A stretch of 64,000 nt of DNA, from contig NZ_MSLT01000018.1 in assembly GCF_002149925.1 (NCBI RefSeq), forward strand, positions 62,001 through 126,000, written 5' to 3'. Under the pieces are notes generated by a model. That model did no database searches. It saw nothing but the letters and a program-made list of their open reading frames with translations, and was not told where the DNA came from. This document shows, one piece after another, positions 9,959 to 19,763 of the stretch. Within the stretch, counting starts at the first letter, position 1. Each line of letters starts with the position of its first letter. The translations under genes and the position numbers were made by a program. This stretch comes from Thioflexithrix psekupsensis. Lineage in GTDB: Bacteria; Pseudomonadota; Gammaproteobacteria; Beggiatoales; Beggiatoaceae.

Positions 9959-10996
9959 ATGATTTTTCCTTTTTCTTTTAAAACCCATTCTGATGCTCCC
10001 CTTATTTTACATTGGGTGATTTCTGACTTATTTATTCCAGAAACGGAAGCATTAAGTCAGATTCGTTTGCCTGCATTAGAACAATTATTGTCGCGTGCTT
10101 ATATTGAACCTTGGCCAGCCGATGATTTTTTTGCCACGATTTCTCGTTTGTTTGATTTAAATTATCAAGAACTTCCTATTGCGGCTGTCACTCGTTTGGA
10201 TGATAAAGGAGATTGTGAAAATTTTTATTGGTTGCGTGCCGACCCAGTTTATTTGAAAGCGGATCAAGATCGATTATTATTATTTGATATTGACGAAACA
10301 TTTGCCTTAGAACAAGCCCACGCTGATCAGTTGACTCAGGAATTAACCCATTATTTTACCGAAGAAAATTTCATTTTTTCAGCGGTTACGCCCACTCGTT
10401 GGTATTTGCGTTTAAATCAAGACCCAGAGATACAAACCACGCCATTAACGCGCCTGATTGGAAATCATATTGAACCGGGAATGCCTAAAGGAAAAAATGC
10501 GCGTTTTTGGAGAAAATATTTTAATGAAATTCAAATGTTGTTGCATCGAAGTCCCATTAATGCACAACGGGAAATGCAGGGCTTATTACCCATTAATAGC
10601 GTGTGGTTTTGGGGGGCAGGAAAAATTCCAACGCTCACAGCGCGTCCTTGGGTGGGCGTGTGGAGTGAGGACGTTTTGGTGCGCGGTTTGGCACAATTAA
10701 GCCACACCCCTGTGCATCCCGTGCCAAACAACGCAAAAACAGGTTTAGCCCAACTCACTGCGCCGGGCGAATATTTATTGACTACGCCCGCGCCATGTCG
10801 CAGTTTGGATGAATACACTAATGCACTACATCACTTGGATCAAGCGTGGGCTGCGCCTTTATTATCCGCGTTAAAACAAGGTGTTATTGATACTTTGCTG
10901 ATTTATCCGTGTCGGGCGCGGGTTTTTTGTCTCACGCGCCAACGCGCTCGCCACTGGTGGCGTAAACAGCAGCATTGGCAACAATTAAGTGGATGA
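9959..10996 (+). CDS. RpfE/COG4255-like protein, phosphoglycerate-mutase-related
   Basis: This 345-residue soluble protein resembles the uncharacterised family around Xanthomonas RpfE (COG4255), described as distantly related to cofactor-independent phosphoglycerate mutases. Family-like stretches include LLLFDIDETFALEQ, HIEPGMPKGKNARFWRKY and PINSVWFWGAGKIP. This assignment comes from memory of the family and is not a verified match. No membrane segment or signal peptide is visible. It starts 33 bp after the kinase gene and ends before a palindromic repeat. Its function is unknown. Confidence 0.6.
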   Translation: MIFPFSFKTHSDAPLILHWVISDLFIPETEALSQIRLPALEQLLSRAYIEPWPADDFFATISRLFDLNYQELPIAAVTRLDDKGDCENFYWLRADPVYLKADQDRLLLFDIDETFALEQAHADQLTQELTHYFTEENFIFSAVTPTRWYLRLNQDPEIQTTPLTRLIGNHIEPGMPKGKNARFWRKYFNEIQMLLHRSPINAQREMQGLLPINSVWFWGAGKIPTLTARPWVGVWSEDVLVRGLAQLSHTPVHPVPNNAKTGLAQLTAPGEYLLTTPAPCRSLDEYTNALHHLDQAWAAPLLSALKQGVIDTLLIYPCRARVFCLTRQRARHWWRKQQHWQQLSG

Positions 10997-11016
10997 ATGA
11001 GAAATAATCAAATATA

Positions 11017-11143
11017 TTTTGTCAGAATCAGAATTGAAAGAATTAAAGAATTTTCAAAGCAGATGTCTTATTCTTTAATTCTGAAAATCTGAAAATTCTA
11101 ATTCTGACAGAAAAGTTTTATCTGTGGCTTAATTTTGGTATCT
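11017..11143. repeat. dispersed inverted-repeat element, copy 1
   Basis: Arms TTTTGTCAGAATCAGAATT (11017-11035) and AATTCTAATTCTGACAGAAAA (about 11094-11114) can fold into a long hairpin, followed by a conserved tail ending CTTAATTTTGGTA. A diverged second copy lies at 22090-22212. It separates two convergent genes and may act as a terminator for both. The tail tip resembles the IS630 terminal repeat. Confidence 0.7.
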
Positions 11144-11147
11144 TCCA

Positions 11148-12233
11148 TTAGCGAATTTTTAAACTCGCTAATCCCACCAATACTAAAATAACAGTAATAA
11201 TCCAAAAACGCACAATTACCCGCGGTTCTGGCCAGCCTTTTAATTCAAAATGATGGTGTAAAGGTGCCATGCGAAAAATGCGGCGGCCTGTTAATTTAAA
11301 AGAAGCCACTTGTAAAATCACAGAAACCGTTTCCATCACAAAAATGCCGCCCATAATGAGCAGCACCAATTCCTGCCGCACCACCACCGCAATGACCCCC
11401 AAAGCCGCGCCCAAAGCCAACGCGCCCACATCGCCCATAAACACTTGTGCGGGGTAGGTATTGAACCATAAAAAGCCCAAGCCCGCGCCCACAATCGCCC
11501 CGCAAAAAACCACCACTTCGCCCGCGCCCGCCACGTAAGGAATGCCTAAGTAATTGGAAAAATTCACATGTCCCGTGACATAAGCAAAAATGCCCAACGC
11601 CCCGCCGACTAATACCGTCGGTAAAATCGCTAAACCATCCAAACCATCGGTTAAATTAACCGCATTACTACTGCCGACAATCACAAAATAAGTTAATAAA
11701 ACAAATAACCATGCGGGCAAAATAAATACTAGATTTTTAAAGAATGGCACAATCAATTGCATTTCCGCACTCGATTGCGCAGTATAAAGCAACACCAATG
11801 CCGCAGTTAAACCAATAATAGATTGCCACAAATATTTTTCTTTGGCTTTTAAACCTTGTGGATTTTTATGAATCACTTTACGGTAATCATCAACCCAACC
11901 AATAAAACCAAATAATAAAGTGACAATTAACACAATCCACACAAAACGATTGCCCAAATTAGACCACAATAACGTACTGGCCGTAATGGCAATAAGAATT
12001 AACACCCCGCCCATTGTTGGCGTGCCTGATTTGCTTAAATGACTTTGCGGCCCATCTTGCCGCACACTTTGACCAATTTGATTTAAGGTCAAATTACGAA
12101 TCATACTTGGCCCTACCATTAAAGCCACTAGAAAAGCGGTTAATGCCCCTAAAATAGCGCGTAACGTTAAATATTGAAAAACATTAAAACCTGTATAAAA
12201 ACCCGCTAACCATTCACTTAACCATAACAACAT
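11148..12233 (-). CDS. mraY: phospho-N-acetylmuramoyl-pentapeptide transferase
   Basis: MraY transfers phospho-MurNAc-pentapeptide to undecaprenyl phosphate, making lipid I at the inner membrane. The 361-residue protein has about ten hydrophobic helices. It shows the family motifs [29 protein letters not shown] (catalytic Asp), MGDVGAL and the His-rich [15 protein letters not shown]. It is the last gene of murE-murF-mraY on the minus strand and abuts murF, whose stop ends at the next base. The next genes of a typical dcw cluster (murD, ftsW, murG) are absent downstream, so the cluster is split in this genome. Confidence 0.97.
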   Translation of the reverse strand: MLLWLSEWLAGFYTGFNVFQYLTLRAILGALTAFLVALMVGPSMIRNLTLNQIGQSVRQDGPQSHLSKSGTPTMGGVLILIAITASTLLWSNLGNRFVWIVLIVTLLFGFIGWVDDYRKVIHKNPQGLKAKEKYLWQSIIGLTAALVLLYTAQSSAEMQLIVPFFKNLVFILPAWLFVLLTYFVIVGSSNAVNLTDGLDGLAILPTVLVGGALGIFAYVTGHVNFSNYLGIPYVAGAGEVVVFCGAIVGAGLGFLWFNTYPAQVFMGDVGALALGAALGVIAVVVRQELVLLIMGGIFVMETVSVILQVASFKLTGRRIFRMAPLHHHFELKGWPEPRVIVRFWIITVILVLVGLASLKIR

Positions 12234-13613
12234 TTAATAACCTACCTTGAGTGCATTAATAACCCGTTCCATTTGCATACTACGCGAGCCTTTAACGAGA
12301 ATATGTGCTTGTTCTGGTTGATATTTTGTCAAGACAGCCATCAAATCATTCATCGTTTCAAAATAATGAGCATTTTTACCAAAAACCATCGCGGCATGTC
12401 GTGCCAAATCGCCCACTGTCCACACCTGTTCAATACCTAAATCTCGCGCCAATTCTCCTGCTTGTCGATGATAATCAATTGCCTGCTCGCCCAATTCTTT
12501 CATATCGCCCAAAATCAGCCAACGCGGTGCTGGATATTGTGCCAAAACGCGCAATGCGGCGGTTAAAGACGTGGGATTGGCATTATAAGTGTCATCTAAC
12601 AAAACATTATCATTTAATCCTGCCACGACTTGCAAGCGGCCTTTAACGGGAGTTAGCGTTTCTAATCCCTGTTGAATATCGTCTAAATTACAATCACAAG
12701 CCAATGCACAAGCCGCGGCATTCAGTGCATTGCTAATATTATGCTGTCCTAATAAAGGCAAATGAATGTGACGATGTCCAATAGGCGTAATTAAAGTAAA
12801 ATCACAACCTGTTGTTTGCACCTGCCAATCAATGGCTTTAATTTCGGGTGCAATTGCCACAGTGGTGGTTAAACCAAAACTAGAAATTCGACAACGTGGC
12901 AATCCATTTTCTTCTAATAAACTATTATGCCAATAATCGGCATATAAATCATCTCGATTAATCACCGCCATTCCGTGTGCGGGTAAATGGTGAAAAATCT
13001 CACCTTTCGCCTGCGCCACGTTATCCACGCTGCCAAAGCCCGCCAAATGGGCAGGAGCGCATTGCGTAATCGTTGCCACGTCAGGCTGTGCCAGCGGCGT
13101 TAAACGCGCAATATCGCCCACCGCACGCGCCCCCATTTCAATCACCGCATAATCATGCTCAGGCGTTAATTGCAATAAAGTCAATGGCACGCCGATTTCA
13201 TTATTAAAATTCGCTTGTGTGGCTAATGTTTTTCCTTTTTGATTTAAAATAGCGCGGGTCATTTCTTTAACGGTGGTTTTACCATTACTTCCCGTAACAG
13301 CAACCAGATGTTTTAAGGACATATTTTGTCGCCACCAACGCGCCAAATAACCAAAAGCGATTAATGTATCATTAACCACCAATTGCGGCAATGGTGATTC
13401 ACAGAAATGATCCACGACTATTGCGGCTGCGCCTTTTTTCTGCGCCTCAGCAATAAACGCATGACCATCGAATTGTTCGCCGCGTAGGGCAAAAAATAAG
13501 TTTCCCGTTTCTAAAGTGCGCGTGTCAATACTACATCCTTGTATGGTGGTATTGTGACCAATGAATTGGGCTTTTAATACGGGTGCAATTTCGATTAAAT
13601 TAAAAGTAAGCAT
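12234..13613 (-). CDS. murF: UDP-MurNAc-tripeptide:D-Ala-D-Ala ligase
   Basis: MurF adds D-Ala-D-Ala to UDP-MurNAc-tripeptide using ATP. The 459-residue protein has the three Mur-ligase domains. The P-loop is VTGSNGKTTVKEM, the central domain has VIEMGARAVGDIARL, and DDTYNANPTS and LGDMKELG mark the C-terminal part. It begins 5 bp after the murE stop and ends immediately before mraY, so the three are surely one transcript. Confidence 0.97.
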   Translation of the reverse strand: MLTFNLIEIAPVLKAQFIGHNTTIQGCSIDTRTLETGNLFFALRGEQFDGHAFIAEAQKKGAAAIVVDHFCESPLPQLVVNDTLIAFGYLARWWRQNMSLKHLVAVTGSNGKTTVKEMTRAILNQKGKTLATQANFNNEIGVPLTLLQLTPEHDYAVIEMGARAVGDIARLTPLAQPDVATITQCAPAHLAGFGSVDNVAQAKGEIFHHLPAHGMAVINRDDLYADYWHNSLLEENGLPRCRISSFGLTTTVAIAPEIKAIDWQVQTTGCDFTLITPIGHRHIHLPLLGQHNISNALNAAACALACDCNLDDIQQGLETLTPVKGRLQVVAGLNDNVLLDDTYNANPTSLTAALRVLAQYPAPRWLILGDMKELGEQAIDYHRQAGELARDLGIEQVWTVGDLARHAAMVFGKNAHYFETMNDLMAVLTKYQPEQAHILVKGSRSMQMERVINALKVGY

Positions 13614-13618
13614 TATTA

Positions 13619-15115
13619 TTAAAATTCGCTGTGGGTTGGGATTTCTAGTAATTTTTGAATTAAAGCGCGGTCACTAAAAGGATGGTGTATATCCCCAATA
13701 ATTTGATAGGTTTCGTGACCTTTGCCTGCGATTAAAATTAAATCATTCGCCGCAGCGGAATGAATGGCATAAGTAATGGCTTCTTCTCGTTGTGGAATAA
13801 CCATAGGTAATGGCTCTTGTTTTGACCAAGCGGTTAAAATATCGGCAATAATAGCCTCAGAGGATTCGTGACGCGGATTGTCATCGGTAATAATGATATT
13901 ATCTGCGATTAATTTTGCCGCTTGTCCCATTAAGGGACGTTTGCTTTTATCTCGGTTTCCGCCGCAGCCAAAAACACACCATAATTGTCCTTGACAACGT
14001 TCTTTTAACGCCGTTAAAGTTTTGCTTAATGCGTCGGGCGTATGGGCATAATCCACAATGACCGTGGGCAATTCAGAATGTTGTGTGGATTTAAACTGTT
14101 CCATTCTCCCAATGACAGGTTTAATTTGGCTTAAATTTTTTAATAAATTATCAAAATTAAACCCTTCTAATAATAAACAGCCCGCAGCCGCTAATAAATT
14201 ATTAATATTAAAATGGCCGTACAAATGACAATATATTTCACCCACTCCCCATGGGCTGCGAATGCGCAAACGATAACCACGAGCATCTTGCCCTAATAAA
14301 TGCGCGTGCAATTCTGCTTTGGGATTGCGTAAACCATAATATAATGTTCTAACATTTTTTGATAATTGCGTTTGAAAACGGGTACTTATCTCATCATCAG
14401 CATTTAATACGGCATAATGCAACGAATCAAATTGAAATAACTTTTGTTTAGCCTGAATATAATTCTCCATATTGCCGTGATAATCTAAATGATCTTGCGT
14501 GACATTGGTTAAAACGGCTGTTTTAAAATTCACACCTTGCACGCGCCCTTGATCTAAAGCATGGGAAGACACTTCCATCACTAAATGATGCACATTTTCG
14601 GCACGACAGCGGGCAAAAAAAGCCTGTAACGTTACTGGATCGGGTGTGGTTAAACTGGGCTGTAAAGATTGCCCATAATAGCCATAACCTAAAGTGCCAA
14701 TTAAAGCACAACGATAACGTTGATTTAATAATTGCGCGACAAAATGACTGACTGAGGTTTTGCCATTTGTTCCCGTGATGCCAATCACGTTTAATTCACG
14801 ACTGGGATAATTAAAGAAAAAAGAAGCCAAATCTCCCACATGTTGGGTTAAATGGGGAACATAAAAACAAGGCACTTTTCCATCAATAAAGGTGTAAGAA
14901 AATTCGTTATTATCGGCATCGCATAAAATCGCAGCGGCTTGCTGTTTAACGGCTAAGTCAATAAAATTTTTGCCATGCAAATGTGTGCCGCGACAGGCGA
15001 GAAATAAAAAGCAAGAATGCACCAATCGGCTGTCTAATGCCAAGCCGTGCAAAGTTCGATCATAATGCTCAGGACAAGGATAATGAAGGTGATGTAAAAC
15101 TTGACTCAATTGCAT
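13619..15115 (-). CDS. murE: UDP-MurNAc-tripeptide synthetase (mDAP type)
   Basis: MurE adds meso-diaminopimelate to UDP-MurNAc-L-Ala-D-Glu. The protein has the P-loop GITGTNGKTS and the carbamylated-Lys region. The DNPR motif (DDNPRHE, near residue 410) selects mDAP over lysine, giving Gram-negative peptidoglycan. The ATG at 15115 gives the usual MurE beginning MQLSQ and comes one base after the stop of the upstream gene. An in-frame TTG at 15136 would overlap that gene. It is the first enzyme gene of the murE-murF-mraY run. Confidence 0.95.
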   Translation of the reverse strand: MQLSQVLHHLHYPCPEHYDRTLHGLALDSRLVHSCFLFLACRGTHLHGKNFIDLAVKQQAAAILCDADNNEFSYTFIDGKVPCFYVPHLTQHVGDLASFFFNYPSRELNVIGITGTNGKTSVSHFVAQLLNQRYRCALIGTLGYGYYGQSLQPSLTTPDPVTLQAFFARCRAENVHHLVMEVSSHALDQGRVQGVNFKTAVLTNVTQDHLDYHGNMENYIQAKQKLFQFDSLHYAVLNADDEISTRFQTQLSKNVRTLYYGLRNPKAELHAHLLGQDARGYRLRIRSPWGVGEIYCHLYGHFNINNLLAAAGCLLLEGFNFDNLLKNLSQIKPVIGRMEQFKSTQHSELPTVIVDYAHTPDALSKTLTALKERCQGQLWCVFGCGGNRDKSKRPLMGQAAKLIADNIIITDDNPRHESSEAIIADILTAWSKQEPLPMVIPQREEAITYAIHSAAANDLILIAGKGHETYQIIGDIHHPFSDRALIQKLLEIPTHSEF

Positions 15116-15116
15116 A

Positions 15117-15569
15117 TTATTGGGATAACTTTTCAAATTGTAAAGTGGTTAAATAATCATCTAATTCTAAAGCCCGTTGTTTGACAATATCCATTTTTGT
15201 AATCACAATAATCAGTGACCACATTGAGCCTTCTAAATGGCCATATAAATGTTTGACTAAATCAAATTCGCTGTCTCGATAAGCCAACCAACGTCGCTGG
15301 GCTTGACGTAATTTATTTTGTCCTGTTGTGTCTAATTGCAAGCGCAGTTGGTGATAAATTTGGTTTAATTCTTGGTCCCATTTGTCGTAGGCTTGTTGAT
15401 AGCAGTGCATTAAGGCTTGATTGGAATATTCTTTAGCGGTGCAATGCCGTGTCCATTGTTCAATAGGGTGGTTAGGTTTCTCAGTGAGAATTTGCCACGT
15501 ATTAGGCGCATTTAATAACTCATTCGGGGTAATTAAATGGGTGAATAGTAATAGGATGGGTAATAGCAT
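15117..15569 (-). CDS. small secreted protein with LprI/DUF1311-like domain
   Basis: The 150-residue protein starts with a hydrophobic segment that looks like a signal peptide (MLLPILLLFTHLI). Two cysteines lie in TRHCTAKEYSNQALMHCYQQ. It then has the pattern LNQIYHQL...LRQAQRRWLAYRDSEFDLV typical of LprI-type DUF1311 domains, some of which inhibit lysozyme. Its stop codon is one base from the murE ATG, so the two are coupled. A role in protecting the cell wall is plausible from the family and the neighbours but is not shown. Confidence 0.7.
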   Translation of the reverse strand: MLLPILLLFTHLITPNELLNAPNTWQILTEKPNHPIEQWTRHCTAKEYSNQALMHCYQQAYDKWDQELNQIYHQLRLQLDTTGQNKLRQAQRRWLAYRDSEFDLVKHLYGHLEGSMWSLIIVITKMDIVKQRALELDDYLTTLQFEKLSQ

Positions 15570-15781
15570 GGGTTGGGTCTCGTTTTGTTATTGTTTACTA
15601 TTTTGGTAAATTTATTATTTTCTTGATTTAGTTTAAGTTTCTTCAGTTAAATTAATTTTGTTTGCATTTTAATTCTCTATATAAAGTCTCTATCTCACAA
15701 TATGCACTGTTGGAGTAAATAATCATTAAGAGATAACTTAATAAATTATCTATATTCTTGTTTGAATGAATAAATATTAAT

Positions 15782-16600
15782 CTAACAGTTATGTTTCTTA
15801 TCCAGCTCAAAATTCGCAATAAAAATTTCTTTACCTAATTGATCTGAATTTTCAGTTTGATTGCGCATACCATACATCAAATTCCATTCGACAATATGGG
15901 CAAAAGAAAATAAATCTTTAATATAATCACAATTATCATAAGTGATAAGCCATTGATGCTGGCAATTTTTCATTACTTCGGCGAATCTTTCGTGATCGAA
16001 TTTTTTGTGTAATTTTCCATTTTTGCCATAAAGGGCTGATTGAGTGGCAGAAAAATAGGGCGGATCGAGAAAAATAAATACTTTCTCTCCGTCAGCATTA
16101 ACCACTTCAGCATAGTCTAAATGGGTAATTTTGGTCTCTTTTAAAACATTTTCTAAAAGCCCTAAGCGGTGAATACTGCTTTCAGTAAAGCGTTTTTGAA
16201 AGGCTTGCTGTGAAAATCCGCCTGCTTCGGTTGTGCCTGAGAAAGTGATGCGATTAAATACGAAAAAAGCACTGGCTCTTTGCACATCATCAAAATGATT
16301 CATATTTTCGCCTAGAAAGCGATGCAAGGCTTTGCCATTCTCAAATTCTTCTTTCCAAATTTTCACTTGACGAATAACGCCAGATAAATCTTTCTGCGCA
16401 TATTCCCAAAATTTATATAGCTCAAAATATAAATCATTAATCCAATAATTTTTATTGGGATAACGTTGTTTTAAAGCAAGAAAAACAGAGCCGCCCCCAA
16501 CAAAAGGCTCTCTAAACATTTCAAAATCAGGAATTAAAGGCAAAATTTGTGTTAATGCTTTACTTTTTCCACCGGGGTATCTTAGGGGGCTTTTTATCAT
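15782..16600 (-). CDS. Dam-type (D12) adenine-N6 DNA methyltransferase, copy 1
   Basis: The 272-residue protein has the D12-class order: N-terminal LRYPGGKSKAL, the SAM motif REPFVGGGSVFLAL, and the catalytic FLDPPYFSAT near residue 175. It is nearly identical to copy 2 at 18942-19763 apart from the last residues, so the two are recent duplicates. No endonuclease gene adjoins this copy. Instead a fragment of the GDSL esterase gene lies just upstream. It probably retains activity because all motifs are intact. The recognition sequence cannot be read from the protein. Confidence 0.93.
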   Translation of the reverse strand: MIKSPLRYPGGKSKALTQILPLIPDFEMFREPFVGGGSVFLALKQRYPNKNYWINDLYFELYKFWEYAQKDLSGVIRQVKIWKEEFENGKALHRFLGENMNHFDDVQRASAFFVFNRITFSGTTEAGGFSQQAFQKRFTESSIHRLGLLENVLKETKITHLDYAEVVNADGEKVFIFLDPPYFSATQSALYGKNGKLHKKFDHERFAEVMKNCQHQWLITYDNCDYIKDLFSFAHIVEWNLMYGMRNQTENSDQLGKEIFIANFELDKKHNC

Positions 16601-16617
16601 GGTTTTTTAAAGTTCTC

Positions 16618-16850
16618 TTACTCCACCCCCACCCCCCCAAAATACCCCACATGAAATGGCGTTGCTGGAGAATGCCACTGTAATTGTAGCGAATAATAGC
16701 GGGTTTCAAACCAGACGAATGCGTTTAATAATCCTGTCTCTATCTCATAACGCGCTGGAATAGGTAAATAGCCGTTATTGGTTTGCATCTGGGAGTTTTG
16801 CAATAGTAAATAGCCAGTTTCGGGATTGATCGCTAAAGATAGGGTTAATT
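16618..16850 (-). pseudogene. 3' fragment of the GDSL esterase gene (duplicated)
   Basis: This stretch is almost identical to the last 70 or so codons of the complete esterase gene at 22270-23430, with the same ending sequence and stop position. It has no catalytic part and no start region. The match fades at about 16845. It marks the edge of a segmental duplication that also copied the neighbouring methylase gene. Confidence 0.85.
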
Positions 16851-16896
16851 CTTGGATTGAATAACATCACTGGTAACAGTGAAAGGAGATCACCTA

Positions 16897-17001
16897 ACGG
16901 CATTCCCTAAACGTGTATTAAGAACTAGACAGGAAAAGAATTTGACTATCGCAGAGATAGCAGAACGCTTTAAAGTAGCGATAGCCAGCGTAGTAAGATA
17001 G
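16897..17001 (+). pseudogene. decayed IS630-type transposase N-terminus
   Basis: The frame reads AFPKRVLRTRQEKNLTIAEI then AERFKVAIASVVR and a stop. This is the helix-turn-helix start of IS630-like transposases, but the protein ends after about 34 residues. The expected ATG is ACG here (16897), preceded by GGAG at 16884-16887. It differs from the complete IS630 copies in this window, so it comes from another element. Confidence 0.6.
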
Positions 17002-17009
17002 GTTCTAAG

Positions 17010-18221
17010 CTAATATTTTTTCTGTAATTTAACTAAATCCCACTTAATTGATTCTTGGCCAGATGAGGGATTAGTTTCGATGATCTTCTTTAGTGCAACC
17101 GAATAAGTGCCATTTAACTCTGCGTGAAGAACGTCGTTTAATGCTTCTTTTGAAATACTTCCAGAATAACTTTCATTATCTTTCAGATTTTTTATCTTAA
17201 ATCTCTTTGTATCCGTATATGCACCAACTAGTTCAGCGGTGAGTTCAATTGTTTCATCCTGCTCAGTTTCAACTTTACTGACAATATCAAGTGCCCTTGC
17301 AATTTCTTCTTTGCTTAGTTGATATGTTCCACCCTTATTTTTGTCTGCTGATCCCCACTCAGCCTTCATGGGAGAATCCAAATTAATAAGCTCCGTTAGA
17401 AATGCTTTATATTTTGAACCAACTCTACCTTGAAATTGGTGAAGTTTTTCAGTCAAAATTTTTTCATTATCAGCAGCACTTAATAAATCAGATAACTGCT
17501 CAAGAGAATTTGAAATTAGATTGTTAGATGATGAATCAATATCCGCAAATAAATCAATATCTTTGTGCGATTTTAATTGTAAACCAAATGAACCATCAAA
17601 TATTTGAACTGCGTTTAATCTTGTTCTGGTACTAATAGCTTTTCTTGAAATTACGCTTTTTGAAGTTACTGAACCGTAGCAATATTCCCCAAGAGAATCA
17701 ACTAAATTCTGAAATGCAACCAACACTGCTCCTATGAGTTTAATGCTCATTTCGGGTAGTCTGGTGTCCTGCGGGTAAAAATGAAAGTTGAAAACATCTC
17801 TACGAGATGACAAAGCAGCATCACGCACATCTATCAAGCTAAAATCTGTTTTAATTTTCCCATTATACGCAATAAAAGCATCTTTATCTGGCAAGTCATC
17901 AATGGGCAAGCTGTCAGGTAAAATGTGTGATACACATGAATTACCATCGTAATCTGATGATACTTTAAGCAGATGGTCATTTTCAGGATTGACAAAAGCA
18001 TCGTAAAGAGAAATATGCTTCAAGAGGATAGCTGATAATCTACCATTAGAAATTTCCATGTATAGCCATTCATACGTTTCTATATCATCATAAATACACA
18101 ATACGAGATACTTTGTACCAACGGCGTTTTGACACAAAAAAAGTCTTGGAATATCGAAGAAATCAAAGATTTCTACATATTCCAGCTTTCCGAGAATTGT
18201 ATTTATTGGTAACTTAATCAT
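17010..18221 (-). CDS. uncharacterised protein, possibly DUF6575
   Basis: This 403-residue soluble protein starts MIKLPINTILGKLEYVEIFD, and the N-terminal half resembles proteins I recall being grouped as DUF6575. That assignment is from memory and unverified. There is no signal peptide or membrane helix. Residues about 225-275 look helical, and the C-terminal quarter is Lys/Glu-rich. Its ATG overlaps the end of the preceding small gene by eight bases, indicating translational coupling in a two-gene unit. It is lodged between two methylase copies in a mobile island, which suggests a cargo or defence role, but no known catalytic motif was found. Confidence 0.5.
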   Translation of the reverse strand: MIKLPINTILGKLEYVEIFDFFDIPRLFLCQNAVGTKYLVLCIYDDIETYEWLYMEISNGRLSAILLKHISLYDAFVNPENDHLLKVSSDYDGNSCVSHILPDSLPIDDLPDKDAFIAYNGKIKTDFSLIDVRDAALSSRRDVFNFHFYPQDTRLPEMSIKLIGAVLVAFQNLVDSLGEYCYGSVTSKSVISRKAISTRTRLNAVQIFDGSFGLQLKSHKDIDLFADIDSSSNNLISNSLEQLSDLLSAADNEKILTEKLHQFQGRVGSKYKAFLTELINLDSPMKAEWGSADKNKGGTYQLSKEEIARALDIVSKVETEQDETIELTAELVGAYTDTKRFKIKNLKDNESYSGSISKEALNDVLHAELNGTYSVALKKIIETNPSSGQESIKWDLVKLQKKY

Positions 18222-18605
18222 CGGGCTTGACCGAATAAAAAATAGTGGCTAAAAACGAAGCAGCTTCTAGTGTCCACCATGTATGGTGGCGATTTGAATT
18301 ATTAGAAGGGGTTAATGCAATAACCCCGCTAGGGTGAGATAAATTTGCTTTAGCTAAATGCTTTTTCTTAAAGATGGGACTCTTTTTGCAACATCCATCG
18401 CATCTCTTTCCGTCACATAAACAGAAAGACCACGCGCTTGACATTCATTTTCTCCCCATTTTTCATGAGGTTTTAGATCATAATATGACATAAAATCTTT
18501 TTCTTTGGGCGTACTGCGATTTATAAACCTAAAAATGTCACCCAACGCTGGGTTTGTGCTTGACGGTGGGCAATTTTCTGGAAAATCAGGAGGCCAATTA
18601 GTCAT
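18214..18605 (-). pseudogene. small unknown gene, probably frameshifted, upstream of the DUF6575-like gene
   Basis: Two overlapping frames make one likely protein. 18605-18354 encodes MTNWPPDFPENCPPSS... and ends RVPSLRKSI. The continuation in the next frame reads KKHLAKANLSHPSGVIALTP and runs to the stop at 18214. The change of frame falls at an A-rich run (AAGAAAAAG on the minus strand, near 18360-18368) and needs a -1 shift, so it is probably an indel. A programmed slip is possible but the run is not an ideal slippery heptamer. The joined product would be about 125 residues. No family was recognised. Confidence 0.5.
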
Positions 18606-18941
18606 AATAAGTTTATCACCACTATTTTTTGTAATTTCGAGATCAGCCTGCGCAAGATGCGTTAAACATATTTTTGCGAGGCCAGAGCATTTATTGCGGT
18701 TTAACGCCCCCTACGCTGCGTTATATTCTACTCCTGCTCGTACAATTCAAGCAAGTCACAGTCAGTCAATTCAATTTCAATAGCTTGGATAATTTAAAAA
18801 AATGGATATTTCAATCAGTTATTATTCTGAATAAAAATACATAACTCATTAAGTTTATTGGATAAACTAAAAAACTGTCGGAATCATTGCCAACATATCA
18901 CTACTTAGGTAGAACTACCTATGTAGGAAAAAATGGAGTCA
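18606..18941. other. non-coding stretch with a short palindrome
   Basis: No convincing gene is seen here. A perfect dyad TAGGTAG-AA-CTACCTA sits at 18906-18921, just beyond the end of methylase copy 2. The left part should hold the promoter of the minus-strand cassette at 17010-18605. Confidence 0.4.
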
Positions 18942-19763
18942 TTATCTGCTCATAAATGGCGTATTTAGTTCAAAATTCGCAATAAAAATTTCTTTACCTA
19001 ATTGATCTGAATTTTCAGTTTGATTGCGCATACCATACATTAAATTCCATTCGACAATATGGGCAAAAGAAAACAAATTTTTAATATAATCACAATTATC
19101 ATAAGTGATAAGCCATTGATGCTGACAATTCTTCATCACTTCGGCGAATCTTTCGTGATCAAATTTTTTGTGTAATTTTCCATTTTTACCATAAAGGGCT
19201 GATTTAGTGGCGGAAAAATAGGGCGGATCGAGAAAAATAAATACTTTTTCTCCTTCAACATTAACTACTTGAGCATAGTCTAAATGGGTAATTTTGGTAT
19301 TTTTTAAAACATTTTCTAAAAGCCCTAAGCGGTGAATACTGCTTTCAGTAAATCGTTTTTGAAAGGCTTGCTGTGAAAATCCCCCTGCTTCGGTTGTGCC
19401 TGAGAAAGTGATGCGATTAAATACGAAAAAAGCACTGGCTCTTTGCACATCATCAAAATGGTTCATATTTTCGCCTAGAAATTGATGCAAGGCTTTACCA
19501 TTCTCAAATTCTTCTTTCCAAACTTTCACTTGATGGATAACGCCAGATAAATCTTTCTGCGCATATTCCCAAAACTTATATAGCTCAAAATATAAATCAT
19601 TAATCCAATAATTTCTATTCGGATAACGTTGTTTTAAAGCAAGAAAAACAGAACCACCCCCAACAAAAGGCTCTCTAAATGTTTTAAAATCAGGAATTAA
19701 AGGCAAAATTTGCGTTAATGCTTTGCTTTTTCCACCAGGGTATCTTAGGGGGCTTTTTATCAT
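18942..19763 (-). CDS. Dam-type (D12) adenine-N6 DNA methyltransferase, copy 2
   Basis: The 273-residue protein is nearly identical to copy 1, with the same LRYPGGKSKAL, FVGGGSVFLAL and FLDPPYFSAT motifs. Here the gene starts 4 bp after the stop of the split endonuclease gene, so the original operon was endonuclease-then-methylase. With the endonuclease broken by IS630, the methylase is an orphan, still transcribable only if a promoter exists downstream of or within the IS. Confidence 0.93.
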   Translation of the reverse strand: MIKSPLRYPGGKSKALTQILPLIPDFKTFREPFVGGGSVFLALKQRYPNRNYWINDLYFELYKFWEYAQKDLSGVIHQVKVWKEEFENGKALHQFLGENMNHFDDVQRASAFFVFNRITFSGTTEAGGFSQQAFQKRFTESSIHRLGLLENVLKNTKITHLDYAQVVNVEGEKVFIFLDPPYFSATKSALYGKNGKLHKKFDHERFAEVMKNCQHQWLITYDNCDYIKNLFSFAHIVEWNLMYGMRNQTENSDQLGKEIFIANFELNTPFMSR

